A DNA stretch of 64,000 nt. Source: an uncultured Litoreibacter sp. GTDB taxonomy: Bacteria > Pseudomonadota > Alphaproteobacteria > Rhodobacterales > Rhodobacteraceae. This document shows, one piece after another, positions 37,652 through 46,287 of this stretch (position 1 is its first letter; the number at the start of each line of letters is the position of its first letter). The stretch covers positions 372,001-436,000 of the forward strand of contig NZ_CANKWO010000001.1 in assembly GCF_947487515.1 (NCBI RefSeq), given 5' to 3'. The position numbers and the translations under genes were made by a program. The notes below the pieces were generated by a model, which was not told the DNA's origin, did no database searches, and saw nothing but the letters and a program-made list of their open reading frames with translations.

Positions 37652-38280
37652 ACCCGCACCTCCACAACCGGCACGCTTGGCACATTCCCCGCTTGGAAGC
37701 TCGCCACGCTGGTCTGGATGGCATCCACGTCAAAGCGCACAGGCACGTCAAACTCGTACCCTGCGGTGATCTCCACCCCTTCATCCGGCGCCTCGCCAAA
37801 GGTGACAACGCCCGTATCCAGATCAATCTGCCAGTCCACGCCCTCTTGCAGCGCAATCCCGTCGAACCCGATAAGTACCGTCCCCGACACAGGCTTTTTC
37901 ACCGGCCGTGCATAGTCATACCCGCCAGAGGCATAGGTCTTGATCAGCTGCCATTCGGTCTGCACTCCGTCGCCGCGGCCGATGATCTGGTCCTCAAAGG
38001 TAACCTCCCTTGATGCCTTGCAGGACCGAAAGTCCGACCAATCCTTCCAGCGAAACCCGTATAGCTGCCCTTGGCGCGCCTCAAAGAAGGCCACCATGGT
38101 CTCTACGTCATCCAAAGACCGCATCCCCACGCCCGCGTCATAGCGCCTGCGCGAATGCGCCCATGGGGTGTTGCGCTCCTCAAAGCCGTTGGCCAAGGTC
38201 ACCACTTCCGTGCGGCGCTCCGGCCCCCCAAGGGAGCCAAAGGACAAAGACGCCGGAAACCGTACTTCATGAAAATTCAT
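37648..38280 (-). CDS. GTA distal tail protein, gp12 (DUF2460)
   Basis: 210-aa DUF2460 protein (MNFHEVRFPASLSFGSLGGPERRTEVV start, IDLDTGVVTFG near the end), the distal-tail ring between tube and hub. A 20-nt gap separates it from g11 and it overlaps g13 by 4 nt. The family motif RRRYDAGVGMRSLDDVE is intact. Confidence 0.94.
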   Translation of the reverse strand: MNFHEVRFPASLSFGSLGGPERRTEVVTLANGFEERNTPWAHSRRRYDAGVGMRSLDDVETMVAFFEARQGQLYGFRWKDWSDFRSCKASREVTFEDQIIGRGDGVQTEWQLIKTYASGGYDYARPVKKPVSGTVLIGFDGIALQEGVDWQIDLDTGVVTFGEAPDEGVEITAGYEFDVPVRFDVDAIQTSVASFQAGNVPSVPVVEVRV

Positions 38281-38300
38281 CGGGACTTCCTCTTGTTCAA

Positions 38301-38966
38301 TCAGCGGTTGCGTTGGCCACGGCTCAAGGCGCGGCCCATCTGCGCTGCAATCTGGCTTTGGGATCTTTGGAAACCGGCCACATCCGGCGTGGAGATATTC
38401 ATCACCACCTGCACAGGCTGGCCGCCGCCACCTGCACGCACGCCCAAGCTGCCGTCAGGGCCGCGCGCAAGGGGCATAATCGCCTCTGGCCCCGCTTCCC
38501 CCATCAACCCCATGCCGCCGCGCATCGCGAAATTCGTGGGCGCGCTGACAACGCCCCCCTTGGCGAAGGGCATCACCCGTCCTTGGGAAAAGGTGCCGCC
38601 TTTCTCAAACGGCAGTATCCCCGAGACCAAGCCATTGACGCCGCTGGCAATCACTTCGCCCAAACCGTTCTGAATGGGCCGCATGGCGGTGTTATAGGCC
38701 GCATTGATCATGCTCTCGGCCACGGTTTTCAGCGCATCCGACAGTTTCATCCCGTCAAAGGCCAGCCCGTCGAAGGCCTTCCGCAAGCCGCCACCGATCG
38801 ACAGCGACAAGGAGGCCACTTCGCGCGAGGTATACAGCATCGTCGAGCGCATCGCGGCCAACTCTGTCTCAAAGGTGCTCACAACCACTTCCGCGCCGCC
38901 CAATGAGGTCTCTAAGCCCTCAATGCGGTTCTCAAGCCCGTCTATTCCGTCCAAGACACCCATCAA
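38301..38966 (-). CDS. GTA tape measure protein, gp11
   Basis: 221-aa tail tape-measure protein, short as in other GTAs because the tail is short. N-terminal coiled coil (LDGIDGLENRIEGLETSLGGAEVVV), a central Gly/Ala-rich hydrophobic segment, then the FEKGGTFSQGRVMPFAKGGVVSAP motif shared with phage tape measures. Overlaps the chaperone gene g10.1 by 4 nt. Confidence 0.93.
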   Translation of the reverse strand: MMGVLDGIDGLENRIEGLETSLGGAEVVVSTFETELAAMRSTMLYTSREVASLSLSIGGGLRKAFDGLAFDGMKLSDALKTVAESMINAAYNTAMRPIQNGLGEVIASGVNGLVSGILPFEKGGTFSQGRVMPFAKGGVVSAPTNFAMRGGMGLMGEAGPEAIMPLARGPDGSLGVRAGGGGQPVQVVMNISTPDVAGFQRSQSQIAAQMGRALSRGQRNR

Positions 38967-39154
38967 GGCGCTCCTTTCACGTCGCTATACATGCGCTCCA
39001 GCTCTGCAAGCCGTGCGCGGTTCAATGGTTTTTCGACCGCCTCCAGCCCCAAAACCAAGATCAACTCTGCGGGGGTCAGCGCCCAAAACTCGGCCGGCCT
39101 CACCCCTGCGGAGGCGCTCACCCGCAGCAAGGCGGGCCAGTCAAAGCCGCTCAT
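38963..39154 (-). CDS. GTA tail assembly chaperone, gp10.1
   Basis: 63-aa protein (MSGFDWPALLRVSASAGVRPAEFWALTPAELILVLG) of the phage tail-assembly chaperone type. Start at 39154 with ATGA overlap of g10; the longer frame to 39208 would run inside g10 out of phase. With g10 it likely coats the tape measure during tail assembly. Confidence 0.88.
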   Translation of the reverse strand: MSGFDWPALLRVSASAGVRPAEFWALTPAELILVLGLEAVEKPLNRARLAELERMYSDVKGAP

Positions 39155-39468
39155 GTCCCTTGGGGGGTGAACGCCCGCGCCAGCAATTGCGCCGCGACCT
39201 TGGTGCATTCCAGCAGGCCGCCCTCAATCTCGGCCGACAGCAAATCCGTGCCCACGCCGCGCCAGCCGCCACCGCGCAAACCCGCCACGATCAACGCCAA
39301 CACGTCGCGGGTGGAAAACTTGCCCGCCTCAAACCGTTCGATCAGATCCAACACGGTCTCCCCCGCCAAATCTGCCTCCAGCTCCGCAAGGGCGCCAAGG
39401 GTCAGGCGCAACTCATGCGCCTGACCATCCAGCACGAGACGGACCTCACCTGCCCATGGGTTCGCCAT
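39151..39468 (-). CDS. GTA gp10 (tail assembly protein)
   Basis: 105-aa GTA-gp10 family protein, MANPWAGEVRLVLDGQAHELRLTLGALAELE start. This small acidic protein resembles phage tail-assembly chaperones and precedes g10.1 (ATGA overlap). Its ATG overlaps the stop of g9 as TAATG. Conserved central GKFSTRDVLALIVAGLRGGG. Confidence 0.9.
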   Translation of the reverse strand: MANPWAGEVRLVLDGQAHELRLTLGALAELEADLAGETVLDLIERFEAGKFSTRDVLALIVAGLRGGGWRGVGTDLLSAEIEGGLLECTKVAAQLLARAFTPQGT

Positions 39469-39902
39469 TATGGCGTGACCGGAGCATCAAGGATCGGGGT
39501 AAAGCTCAACGCTCCGGCCGAGGCCAAGGCCATCTCGTAAGTTGCCTCTCCCTCCAATGCGCCCGCATATTCAATCGAGGTAATCTGGAACGCTCCTTCC
39601 ACAATTCCGAAGTCAGGGATAATCACCTGAAACTGTGGAACTTCTCCGTCAAAGAAAATCTGGCGCGCGCGCTCGTCCGTGCCTTCGTCACGAAACACGC
39701 CAGACCCCGAGATCGCGGCGCTTTTCACACCAGCCCCCGCCAGCAGCTCACGCCAGCCGCCCGCACTTTCCATCGAGGTCACATCCACCTGTTCTGCGTT
39801 GAATGAAATCCGCGTCGCCCGAAGGCCCGCGATTGTCTCGAACTGCCCGTCTCCGGTCAGATCCACTTTCAACAATAAGTCCTTACCGCGTTGTACACCC
39901 AT
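39468..39902 (-). CDS. GTA major tail tube protein, gp9
   Basis: 144-aa tail tube protein of the TP901-1 major tail type (MGVQRGKDLLLKVDLTGDGQFETIAG... VTSMESAGGWRELLAGAGVKS). Start at 39902 chosen over an ATG at 39950 because it matches the orthologue. Stop overlaps g10. A 124-nt gap separates it from g8, the longest between tail genes here; no ORF was seen in it. Confidence 0.93.
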   Translation of the reverse strand: MGVQRGKDLLLKVDLTGDGQFETIAGLRATRISFNAEQVDVTSMESAGGWRELLAGAGVKSAAISGSGVFRDEGTDERARQIFFDGEVPQFQVIIPDFGIVEGAFQITSIEYAGALEGEATYEMALASAGALSFTPILDAPVTP

Positions 39903-40026
39903 GGCCCGTCTCCATCCGTTTGTCCCAAGGGAAACCGCCCGCGTCTTCACGCGCCACGCCCCCCATCACTGCTTCAAAAATACCTAAATTCCGCCGCTCA
40001 AATCCGCCGCGTCGCTCATGTTCAAC

Positions 40027-40437
40027 TCAACCGTCATCCACACGGGCCCGAAAGGTCAGGTCAATGCGGCGCGCGGTGCCGCTCTCCGCACGGGCCGCCT
40101 TCGCCTTCAAGAACCGGCACGACACCAACCGCCCGCGGTCCAACTCTAGGTCCGCGTCAATCAGCAGGTCGCACACGGCAACCCCTGCCTGCTTGGCTGT
40201 GGAAAATCCGGCCGCATCTGTCACCACAGAGATGATGAACTCATGCACAGCGCCGCCGCCTGACCCGTCGGACCCTGCTCGAACGCTCTCCGGCCCCAAG
40301 GTCACATATAGCTCCGGCAGGCTGCCCGCAGGCTCGGCGTCAAAGATTGCGCCGCCCACAAGGCCACTTAACCCCGCATCCCCTGCCAAAGCACCGTAAA
40401 CCGCCCCCTGAAGGGCCGCTGAAATCGCGTAAGTCAT
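40027..40437 (-). CDS. GTA tail terminator, gp8 (DUF3168)
   Basis: 136-aa DUF3168 protein (MTYAISAALQGAVYGALAGDAGLSGLVGGAIFDA), the tail-completion/terminator ring protein. Overlaps g7 by 4 nt. Frame intact, length normal. Confidence 0.92.
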   Translation of the reverse strand: MTYAISAALQGAVYGALAGDAGLSGLVGGAIFDAEPAGSLPELYVTLGPESVRAGSDGSGGGAVHEFIISVVTDAAGFSTAKQAGVAVCDLLIDADLELDRGRLVSCRFLKAKAARAESGTARRIDLTFRARVDDG

Positions 40438-40769
40438 CCCGCAACCTCCTCAATCGCAAAGCATGTCAGATACCGCGCGTCGACGTCGTATTCAGCGACC
40501 CCCACAATCCGGAACACGCGGGCGCCTTCGCGAAACCGCTGGTCGGGCTGCGGGCGCGCGTCCGATCCGACCGCCGCCCCACGCACCACGATCCGGTAAG
40601 GCACGGATGACACCGTCACCCCCGCCCCGAAGCGCTCGCGCCCAGAGCCGGCCTTCACCCGCGCCCACAGGTCACCCAGCGGCATCCACGCCTCTGTGTA
40701 TCCCCCCGCGCCATCCGCCACGCGCACCGCGTGCTCCAAGGTCAGGCGCCTGTTCAGCTCCACACTCAT
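40434..40769 (-). CDS. GTA head-tail stopper, gp7
   Basis: 111-aa phage head-closure protein (MSVELNRRLTLEHAVRVADGAGGYTEAW...LWARVKAGSGRE). The pattern LTLEHAVRV..GAGGY...W..LW is typical of head-tail joining proteins. Overlaps g6 and g8 by 4 nt each, indicating coupled translation. Confidence 0.92.
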   Translation of the reverse strand: MSVELNRRLTLEHAVRVADGAGGYTEAWMPLGDLWARVKAGSGRERFGAGVTVSSVPYRIVVRGAAVGSDARPQPDQRFREGARVFRIVGVAEYDVDARYLTCFAIEEVAG

Positions 40770-41362
40770 GAGCGCGCCCCCAGCACACGAATGTTGCGGT
40801 AAGGCTCCAGCAAAGACACCACACCAAAGGGCATCGCCCGCGCAGCGCCGCTGACCTCATTGCGGTGCTCGTAGTAATGCGCACCCAACATCAACACCGC
40901 CTGTTGCAAGTCTGCGGGAATGTCGTCCCAGCTGCTTCCAAATCCGGCGGTGAAGCTCACAATCGCTTCGCCGTCCTCGGTGATGGCAGGCAGGCTGCGC
41001 CCCTTGGCAAACAGACGCGGTCTATGCGTGTCGCGCTCAAGCCCGAAAAGCTGCAGGTCAACATCGCTCACCACGCCCTCAACATTGCGCAACGCCACGC
41101 TGGTCATAGCGGTTACAGGGGCCACTGGCAGCGGTTGATGCCCGTCCTCAGCCCATCGCGTCACGCGCCACTGCAAAATGCGCTCGAACAATATCTTGCC
41201 TGTGCGGGCTTCGATCGCCGCGAGCGTGGCGCGCAAATACCCCGCCAAAAGGTCGTCTTGCAGGCTGTCGTCAGCAAAGCCCGAGCCAAGGCGTAAATGT
41301 GCCTTAAACGGCTCCAATGGCAAAGCCTCTAGGGGGGTGGTGGTCAGGTCAACCAGCTCCAT
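40766..41362 (-). CDS. GTA head-tail connector, gp6
   Basis: 198-aa gp6-like connector adaptor (MELVDLTTTPLEALPLEPFKAHLRL... AAIEARTGKILFERILQWRVTRW), which binds beneath the portal. The N-terminal VDLTTTP..LPL..FKAHLRL pattern is characteristic of GTA gp6. Preceded by an 86-nt gap carrying a strong hairpin after the capsid gene. Confidence 0.92.
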   Translation of the reverse strand: MELVDLTTTPLEALPLEPFKAHLRLGSGFADDSLQDDLLAGYLRATLAAIEARTGKILFERILQWRVTRWAEDGHQPLPVAPVTAMTSVALRNVEGVVSDVDLQLFGLERDTHRPRLFAKGRSLPAITEDGEAIVSFTAGFGSSWDDIPADLQQAVLMLGAHYYEHRNEVSGAARAMPFGVVSLLEPYRNIRVLGARS

Positions 41363-41411
41363 GATCCATCTCCAAACGGTCAGTTTCAGTTAGTCGTCGC
41401 AAGGTCGGAGA

Positions 41412-41439
41412 GCTGGGCGCGGCATCTCCCGCGCCCAGC
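41412..41439 (-). other. Strong hairpin after the GTA capsid gene
   Basis: 11-bp perfect stem GCTGGGCGCGG/CCGCGCCCAGC with a 6-nt loop, about 10 nt after the capsid stop, without T-run. May protect capsid mRNA 3' ends or partly terminate, raising capsid yield relative to downstream tail genes. Confidence 0.65.
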
Positions 41440-41448
41440 CGGATCGTC

Positions 41449-42651
41449 TTAGGAAACCGCGAACTTCAGCAGCTTGATCGCCGCAAAGTCGGATACGTCG
41501 CCGCCGACGCGCTTGGTGGCATAGAACAGCACATGCGGTTTGGCCGAGAACGGGTCACGCAGGATGCGCAGGTCTGGGCGCTCCGCGACTGTGTAGCCCT
41601 TGGAGAAGTCGCCAAACGCAATCGCCGTCGCGCCGGAGCCAATGTCAGGCATGTCTTCGCCAATCAGCACCGGATAGCCCATCAGACGTGCAGGCTCGCC
41701 CGCCGCCAATCCGTCGGACCACAAGAAGCGGCCGTCCGCGTCCTTCATCTTACGCACCGCACCCGCGGTCTTGGAGTTCATCACAAAGGCCGCGTTGGAA
41801 CGGTAGCGCGCGCCCAGCGAGTAGACCAAATCCACGATGCTTTCAGCCGGTGTGCCAGAGGCAAAGTCGCCGTCTACGCCGGTGGCGATGTAGCCGATGT
41901 TGCCCCAGCTCCAGGTCGCGTCATCAACGGATGTATGCGTCAAGAAGCCCATTGGCTTGTCCACACCATCACCGCTGATAAACGCCGCAGCTTCGGCCGC
42001 GGCAAACTTGTCCGCAATGCGGCCCGCAAGCCAGCCTTCCACGTCAAAGGCCGCGTCATCCAATAGGCGCTGGGACGCTTTCGGCAGTGCCGACAATTCG
42101 TGCAGCGGGATGCTGATGCGGTCAAACTGCGGTGTGTCGGTCTCAGGGGATGCAGCTTCGGTCGCCCAGCCAAAGCCCAGTTCCGTATGATCCACCAACA
42201 CGTCGTAAGACGTCGCCTCAACATTCACCACATTGGCAATTGCGCGCAACGAGGCCGCGGATTTCAGCACCGTCGCCACAGTGTCGGACGTCTGCGGGTC
42301 CACCAAGTAACCGCCGTCGGCTGCCACCGCAGTGGTCAGGCCTTTTTCCTCAATTTCGAGGCCGCGCAGACCATCGTCATCGCCACTTCGTAGATAGGCT
42401 TGAAAGGCCTTCTGATGAGGCACCTCGGCCTCAACGGCGGTGGACAAAGCCGGACGTGCGGTGCGGGCGAAATTCTTGCGATCCAAATGGGTCATACGGT
42501 CTTCCTGTGTTTGTAGTCGGGATTTCACGTCGGCCTGAAACTGGCCGAAGTCGTTCATAAATCCGGCCATCTCTTGGGCCAGATCAAAAGCCGGAGCCGT
42601 GCCATCAGGCGTGCGCCCTCCGGCCCGGGACTTAGTCTCGGGTTTGGTCAT
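41449..42651 (-). CDS. GTA major capsid protein, gp5 (HK97 fold)
   Basis: 400-aa HK97-type capsid protein. N-terminal scaffold-like helical region (about 1-100, with AQEMAGFMNDFGQFQADVKSRL) is expected to be removed by the g4 protease. The mature part begins near GLTTAVAADGGYLVDPQTSD, and the typical FGWATEAASPETDTPQFD and ADKFAAAEAAAFISGDG motifs follow. Single intact copy, start with an AGGAC site 6 nt upstream. Confidence 0.97.
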   Translation of the reverse strand: MTKPETKSRAGGRTPDGTAPAFDLAQEMAGFMNDFGQFQADVKSRLQTQEDRMTHLDRKNFARTARPALSTAVEAEVPHQKAFQAYLRSGDDDGLRGLEIEEKGLTTAVAADGGYLVDPQTSDTVATVLKSAASLRAIANVVNVEATSYDVLVDHTELGFGWATEAASPETDTPQFDRISIPLHELSALPKASQRLLDDAAFDVEGWLAGRIADKFAAAEAAAFISGDGVDKPMGFLTHTSVDDATWSWGNIGYIATGVDGDFASGTPAESIVDLVYSLGARYRSNAAFVMNSKTAGAVRKMKDADGRFLWSDGLAAGEPARLMGYPVLIGEDMPDIGSGATAIAFGDFSKGYTVAERPDLRILRDPFSAKPHVLFYATKRVGGDVSDFAAIKLLKFAVS

Positions 42652-42683
42652 GTCATGTCCTGCATGTTGCTACGTTGTGGTGC

Positions 42684-43259
42684 TCAGCCCTCGCCAAGCG
42701 TGTGACGCAGGCTGTGACGAAGGGTGCGAAACACCCCCGCGAGGTCCTGCGTCGTCGTTTCAAGCACGGGGTCGTCGGCCTTCGCCGCCACCCGCGCCTC
42801 TTGGAGCATCGGGAAGGTCACAAGCGACACCTCCCATAACTCCAGCTCTGCCAAGTGCCTCCGGCCTTTGGCATCCCGTTCGGCTTTCACCGTGCGGTAT
42901 CCGATGGACAGCCCGTCGATCGCTCCCGCCTCGATCAGGGCGGCGGCCTCAAACCCTTGGCGGGTCTCGGTCAACAGGCGTCCCTTGACGTAGAGGCCAC
43001 GCGCATCCTCGCGCACCTCGTCCCAGACGCCGATGGGCTGCGCGGGGTCGTGCTGCCACAGCAACTTCACCCCCGTGCCGCTGGCTTTCAGCCGCTCGAG
43101 CGAGCCGCTATACGCCCCTTGCCGCACCACATCGCCGCCCTGATCCACTTCGCCAAACACAGACGCATAGCCCGCAATCGTGGCATTGGCCCCCAGTTCA
43201 ACCTGATCGCCAATCTGGCAAAATTTTCGCTCTAACTCTGGCCCGTAATAGTCTGACAT
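42684..43259 (-). CDS. GTA prohead protease, gp4
   Basis: 191-aa HK97 prohead protease (peptidase U35). Motifs GYASVFGEVDQGGDVV, LLWQHDPAQPIGVW with the catalytic His, and AGAIDGLSIGYR with the catalytic Ser are intact. It processes the capsid N-terminus before packaging. Ends 33 nt before the capsid gene start. Confidence 0.95.
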   Translation of the reverse strand: MSDYYGPELERKFCQIGDQVELGANATIAGYASVFGEVDQGGDVVRQGAYSGSLERLKASGTGVKLLWQHDPAQPIGVWDEVREDARGLYVKGRLLTETRQGFEAAALIEAGAIDGLSIGYRTVKAERDAKGRRHLAELELWEVSLVTFPMLQEARVAAKADDPVLETTTQDLAGVFRTLRHSLRHTLGEG

Positions 43260-43280
43260 TATTCACCTATTTCAAAGTTT

Positions 43281-43541
43281 CTACGGCAGAAAAACGCCGG
43301 TTACAGTTTCCTTCAACACGGCTGCGGCCACGCCAAAGATCGTCAGCCAAACGCGCTTTTCCAGCCGCTCCAGCCGCGCTTCGATCTGCCCCAGCCGGTA
43401 GTCAAGTGCGGTCCAGCGTTCCGCCTGCACGCGCTCCAGCGCTTCCAGTTTCAACATCGGGGCCAGTTCCACCCCGCTTTGAAACGGCTCGTATAGGTAG
43501 CGCGACCCGCCCCCCTTGTGGGGGCGCTCCTTGCCCTCCAT
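43281..43541 (-). CDS. GTA head formation protein, gp3.5 (rcc01685 type)
   Basis: 86-aa protein with a coiled-coil segment (ALERVQAERWTALDYRLGQIEARLERLEKR) and a C-terminal hydrophobic membrane-like segment (VWLTIFGVAAAVLKETVTGVFLP). Matches the small GTA head-formation protein located between portal and protease. Start overlaps the portal stop by one nt (TGATG). Confidence 0.88.
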   Translation of the reverse strand: MEGKERPHKGGGSRYLYEPFQSGVELAPMLKLEALERVQAERWTALDYRLGQIEARLERLEKRVWLTIFGVAAAVLKETVTGVFLP

Positions 43542-44725
43542 CAGCTAGGCTCCGCAGGCAGTCCCAACAGCACGCGCTTCTCGGCGGCACTCAGGAAGTC
43601 GGCCCCCGCAACCCGCTTCCACTGCGCTTCGCGCTCCACGCCAAGGGCGGGAATCTGGTCCAAATCCACGCTCAGGGTCACCCCGTCGCCCGACAGCTCC
43701 GCCAGCCAATGCGACACCGCCCCCAGCACTTTGGCGGCCAATGGCAGCACGGTCAGCCGGTAGAACGCGCGGTTGGCTTCGGCGTAATTGGCGTAGGTCG
43801 CGTCGCCCGGAATACCCAGCAGCATCGGCGGCACCCCAAAGGCCTGCGCAATCTCGCGCGCGGCGGCTTCCTTGGTCTTCTGGAACTCCATGTCCGACGG
43901 GCTGAACCCCATCGGTTTCCAGTCCAAGCCCCCTTCCAGCAGCATCGGGCGGCCCGCATTGCGCGCCCCTTGGTGATGCGCCTCCATCTCAACCTGCAAT
44001 CGCTCGAACTGGTCGTTGGTCATCGACTGCTGGCCATCCCCGCCTTTGTAGACAATCGCGCCAGAGGGCCGTGCCGCGTTGTCCAGCAACGCCTTTGACC
44101 ACCGCGACGCGCTGTTGTGCACGTCAATCGCCGTTGCCGCCGCCTGCAGGGGCGAGAACCCGTAATGGTCGTCTTGCGGGTGAAAGCTGCGGATGTGGCA
44201 GATCGGGGCCAAATCGCCCGTCATGCTGAACCGGTGCTTGCGCCCGCCCACGGCGTATTCATAGGCCGCGGGCCAGCCGTCGGCACCAGGCACCAAATTC
44301 ATCCGCTCCGAGCGCAGCACATGCAGCTCCACCGGCACGCCGTCCCCAAGGCCCACCGCCTCCAGATAGCCGTTGCCCGAAAGCAGAAGCTGCCCGTACA
44401 AAGCCTCCAACATCTCCGCGCGGCCCTGCGCTTGGTTGGGGCGTGACATCAGCGCCAGCACCGGATGCGTCTCAAACCGCTGCGCGTCGTCTTGCAAGAT
44501 CAGTGGCAAGGCCGCTGCCGCCTCCGCAATCATCTTCACTGACCGAAACCCCACAGGGTTCGCCGCAAAGCCCGAGCGCGTCAGCGATGGCGTGTCCCGC
44601 GGGCTCCATGCAATGCCGCGCCCGCCGTAAGCCAGTACTTTGCCCGTGGCCGAGGCCTTCGCTTCCGGCACTTCAGCCCGCGCCATTTCCACCGACCCAC
44701 GCCGCAAAAAGTCAAACACCATCAT
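43541..44725 (-). CDS. GTA portal protein, gp3
   Basis: 394-aa HK97-type portal protein. Key blocks: GGRGIAWSPRDTPSLTRSGF near the N-terminus, LALMSRPNQAQGRAEMLEALYGQLLLSGNGYLE, and GVPPMLLGIPGDATYANYAEANRAFYR. Forms the dodecameric DNA gate. AGGAG precedes the two tandem ATG codons; either may be used. Separated from terminase by a 167-nt gap with a terminator-like hairpin. Confidence 0.95.
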   Translation of the reverse strand: MMVFDFLRRGSVEMARAEVPEAKASATGKVLAYGGRGIAWSPRDTPSLTRSGFAANPVGFRSVKMIAEAAAALPLILQDDAQRFETHPVLALMSRPNQAQGRAEMLEALYGQLLLSGNGYLEAVGLGDGVPVELHVLRSERMNLVPGADGWPAAYEYAVGGRKHRFSMTGDLAPICHIRSFHPQDDHYGFSPLQAAATAIDVHNSASRWSKALLDNAARPSGAIVYKGGDGQQSMTNDQFERLQVEMEAHHQGARNAGRPMLLEGGLDWKPMGFSPSDMEFQKTKEAAAREIAQAFGVPPMLLGIPGDATYANYAEANRAFYRLTVLPLAAKVLGAVSHWLAELSGDGVTLSVDLDQIPALGVEREAQWKRVAGADFLSAAEKRVLLGLPAEPS

Positions 44726-44741
44726 CCGGCTCCTGTTCGTC

Positions 44742-44780
44742 CAAAAGAAAAGGCCCCCATGGTGTCATCCAAAGGGGCCT
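44742..44780 (-). terminator. Terminator-like hairpin between GTA g2 and g3
   Basis: On the minus strand: stem AGGCCCC/GGGGCCT (7 bp) with a 16-nt loop, followed by a T-rich tract TTTCTTTTG. It sits inside the cluster just ahead of the portal gene. The same gap holds a perfect 12-bp palindrome CACCGTACGGTG (44867-44878). Possible attenuator or antitermination site. Confidence 0.55.
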
Positions 44781-44892
44781 CAATTGTCTGTCGTCTTAGG
44801 CCTTGTTCGGCCTTGTATCCCGTCTTGAGGGCACTTTAGCGCACAGTCCCTAAGATCAAATTACACCACCGTACGGTGCTCTGGTTCTGGCG

Positions 44893-46287
44893 CTACAATG
44901 TACGTATGCGCGCTTGCGGGGCTGCCGCGCCCTTCAGTTCCGTCAATGCCCAGACCAGCGCATCCACGCGGTCCGGCGAGCCGCTTCCGTGGAACCCCGT
45001 CGTGGTCATCTGACACATCTGGTCTTCCAAATCGCCCAAGTCGCCAAAGTGCTTCACGCGTCCCTGCTCGTATAGCGCCGCCACAGGTTCCGCCCGCGCA
45101 GCCTTGCCCCGTGAGGCATGCACAGACCGGTAAGGCACCAAAGGGTTCAGCTGGTGGATCAACGTCTCCACCAAGTCGCCGCCTTGGTTTACCTCTGCCA
45201 CGATCCGCTCCGCGCCGTGGCGCTCAAAGGCGGCAATTGCGGCATGCGCCCAGCCCGTGGGCGTGGCCCCTTCTACGGTGGCGTCTTCAATCACGACCGC
45301 TTCCCAGTCCTTGCCGCTGCGCACCAATCCGGCCACGATTATCCCGCAGGCGTCCGAGGCCTTCTTCGAGGACACCGCAGGGTCCACCGCCACGACCACG
45401 CGCTCAAAGTCCGGTAATTCCTGCGTGCGTAGCTCTTCCAACGAAGCCGAGGCCCAAAGTGCGCCGTCCAGATCATCCAGCAACAGGCCGTCCAATTCCT
45501 GACGCCCCATCCGTGTGTTGCCAAAACGGGCGCGCACTTCCTCTAGGAAGGATCCTGCCAGATTGGCGCGGTTGGCTTCCGTCGGGGCGTGGGTCACCAC
45601 CGTGGTGCCCGCATCCAGCACTTGCTTTAGCACTTTCACATTGCGCGGGGTCGTGGTGATCACCTGTTGCGGGCAGTCACCCAAGCGCAGCGCGAATTGC
45701 AGCTGGTCATAGGCCTCACGCGCTTTCTTCCACTTGGCCAGCTCATCCACCCAAGCCGCGTCAAACTGCGGTCCGCGCATATGCTCTGGGGAAGACGCGC
45801 TATGCGCCTCCGCCACGGCCCCGTTGGGCCAAACCAGACGCCTGCGGGTCGCTTGCCACTCAGGACGCCGGTCCGGCGGCGAGCACGCAATAATTCCGCT
45901 GTCGCCGAAAATCATCACGTCGCGCACTTGGTCAAAGGTCTCGCCAACCAAGGCCACGCGTTTGGCACGCCCCGCGTCGCCTGGCATGTCGCCCTCCACC
46001 ATGCGGCGCACCCATTCGGCACCCGCACGGGTCTTGCCCGCGCCGCGGCCACCCATGATCACCCAAGACCGCCAGTCGCCCTCCGGCGGCACTTGATGCG
46101 GATGCGCCCAGAAATCAAAGAGATACGGCAGCGCCGTCAGCTCATGTTCGCTCAACCCGTCAAGAAACGCCTCCTGAACCGCGCGCGGCTCTGATGCTAT
46201 CAAGGCGGCGCCCGATCTCAAGTCGGGCTGCTCCAAGGTCAATGGCGTATTCTCCGGCTCGGCCGGCACGCTTTGTGCGGTGTTCAT
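44893..46287 (-). CDS. GTA terminase large subunit, gp2
   Basis: 464-aa packaging ATPase/nuclease. Walker A GGRGAGKT at 79-86, Walker B FDAAWVDELAKW, coupling-motif ITTTPRN, and nuclease acidic residues (VAVDPAVSSKKASDACG). ATG at 46287 is preceded by GGAAGGAAG, so it is well supported although it lies 128 nt inside g1; a later TTG at 46203 would still overlap g1, by 44 nt. In GTAs this enzyme packages host DNA with little sequence preference. Confidence 0.95.
   Translation of the reverse strand: MNTAQSVPAEPENTPLTLEQPDLRSGAALIASEPRAVQEAFLDGLSEHELTALPYLFDFWAHPHQVPPEGDWRSWVIMGGRGAGKTRAGAEWVRRMVEGDMPGDAGRAKRVALVGETFDQVRDVMIFGDSGIIACSPPDRRPEWQATRRRLVWPNGAVAEAHSASSPEHMRGPQFDAAWVDELAKWKKAREAYDQLQFALRLGDCPQQVITTTPRNVKVLKQVLDAGTTVVTHAPTEANRANLAGSFLEEVRARFGNTRMGRQELDGLLLDDLDGALWASASLEELRTQELPDFERVVVAVDPAVSSKKASDACGIIVAGLVRSGKDWEAVVIEDATVEGATPTGWAHAAIAAFERHGAERIVAEVNQGGDLVETLIHQLNPLVPYRSVHASRGKAARAEPVAALYEQGRVKHFGDLGDLEDQMCQMTTTGFHGSGSPDRVDALVWALTELKGAAAPQARIRTL

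Noticed and set aside
44867-44878. CACCGTACGGTG palindrome as a phage cos or pac site
   Set aside because: GTAs package host DNA almost at random and a single 12-bp palindrome is not evidence for a packaging site; kept only as a possible regulatory element.
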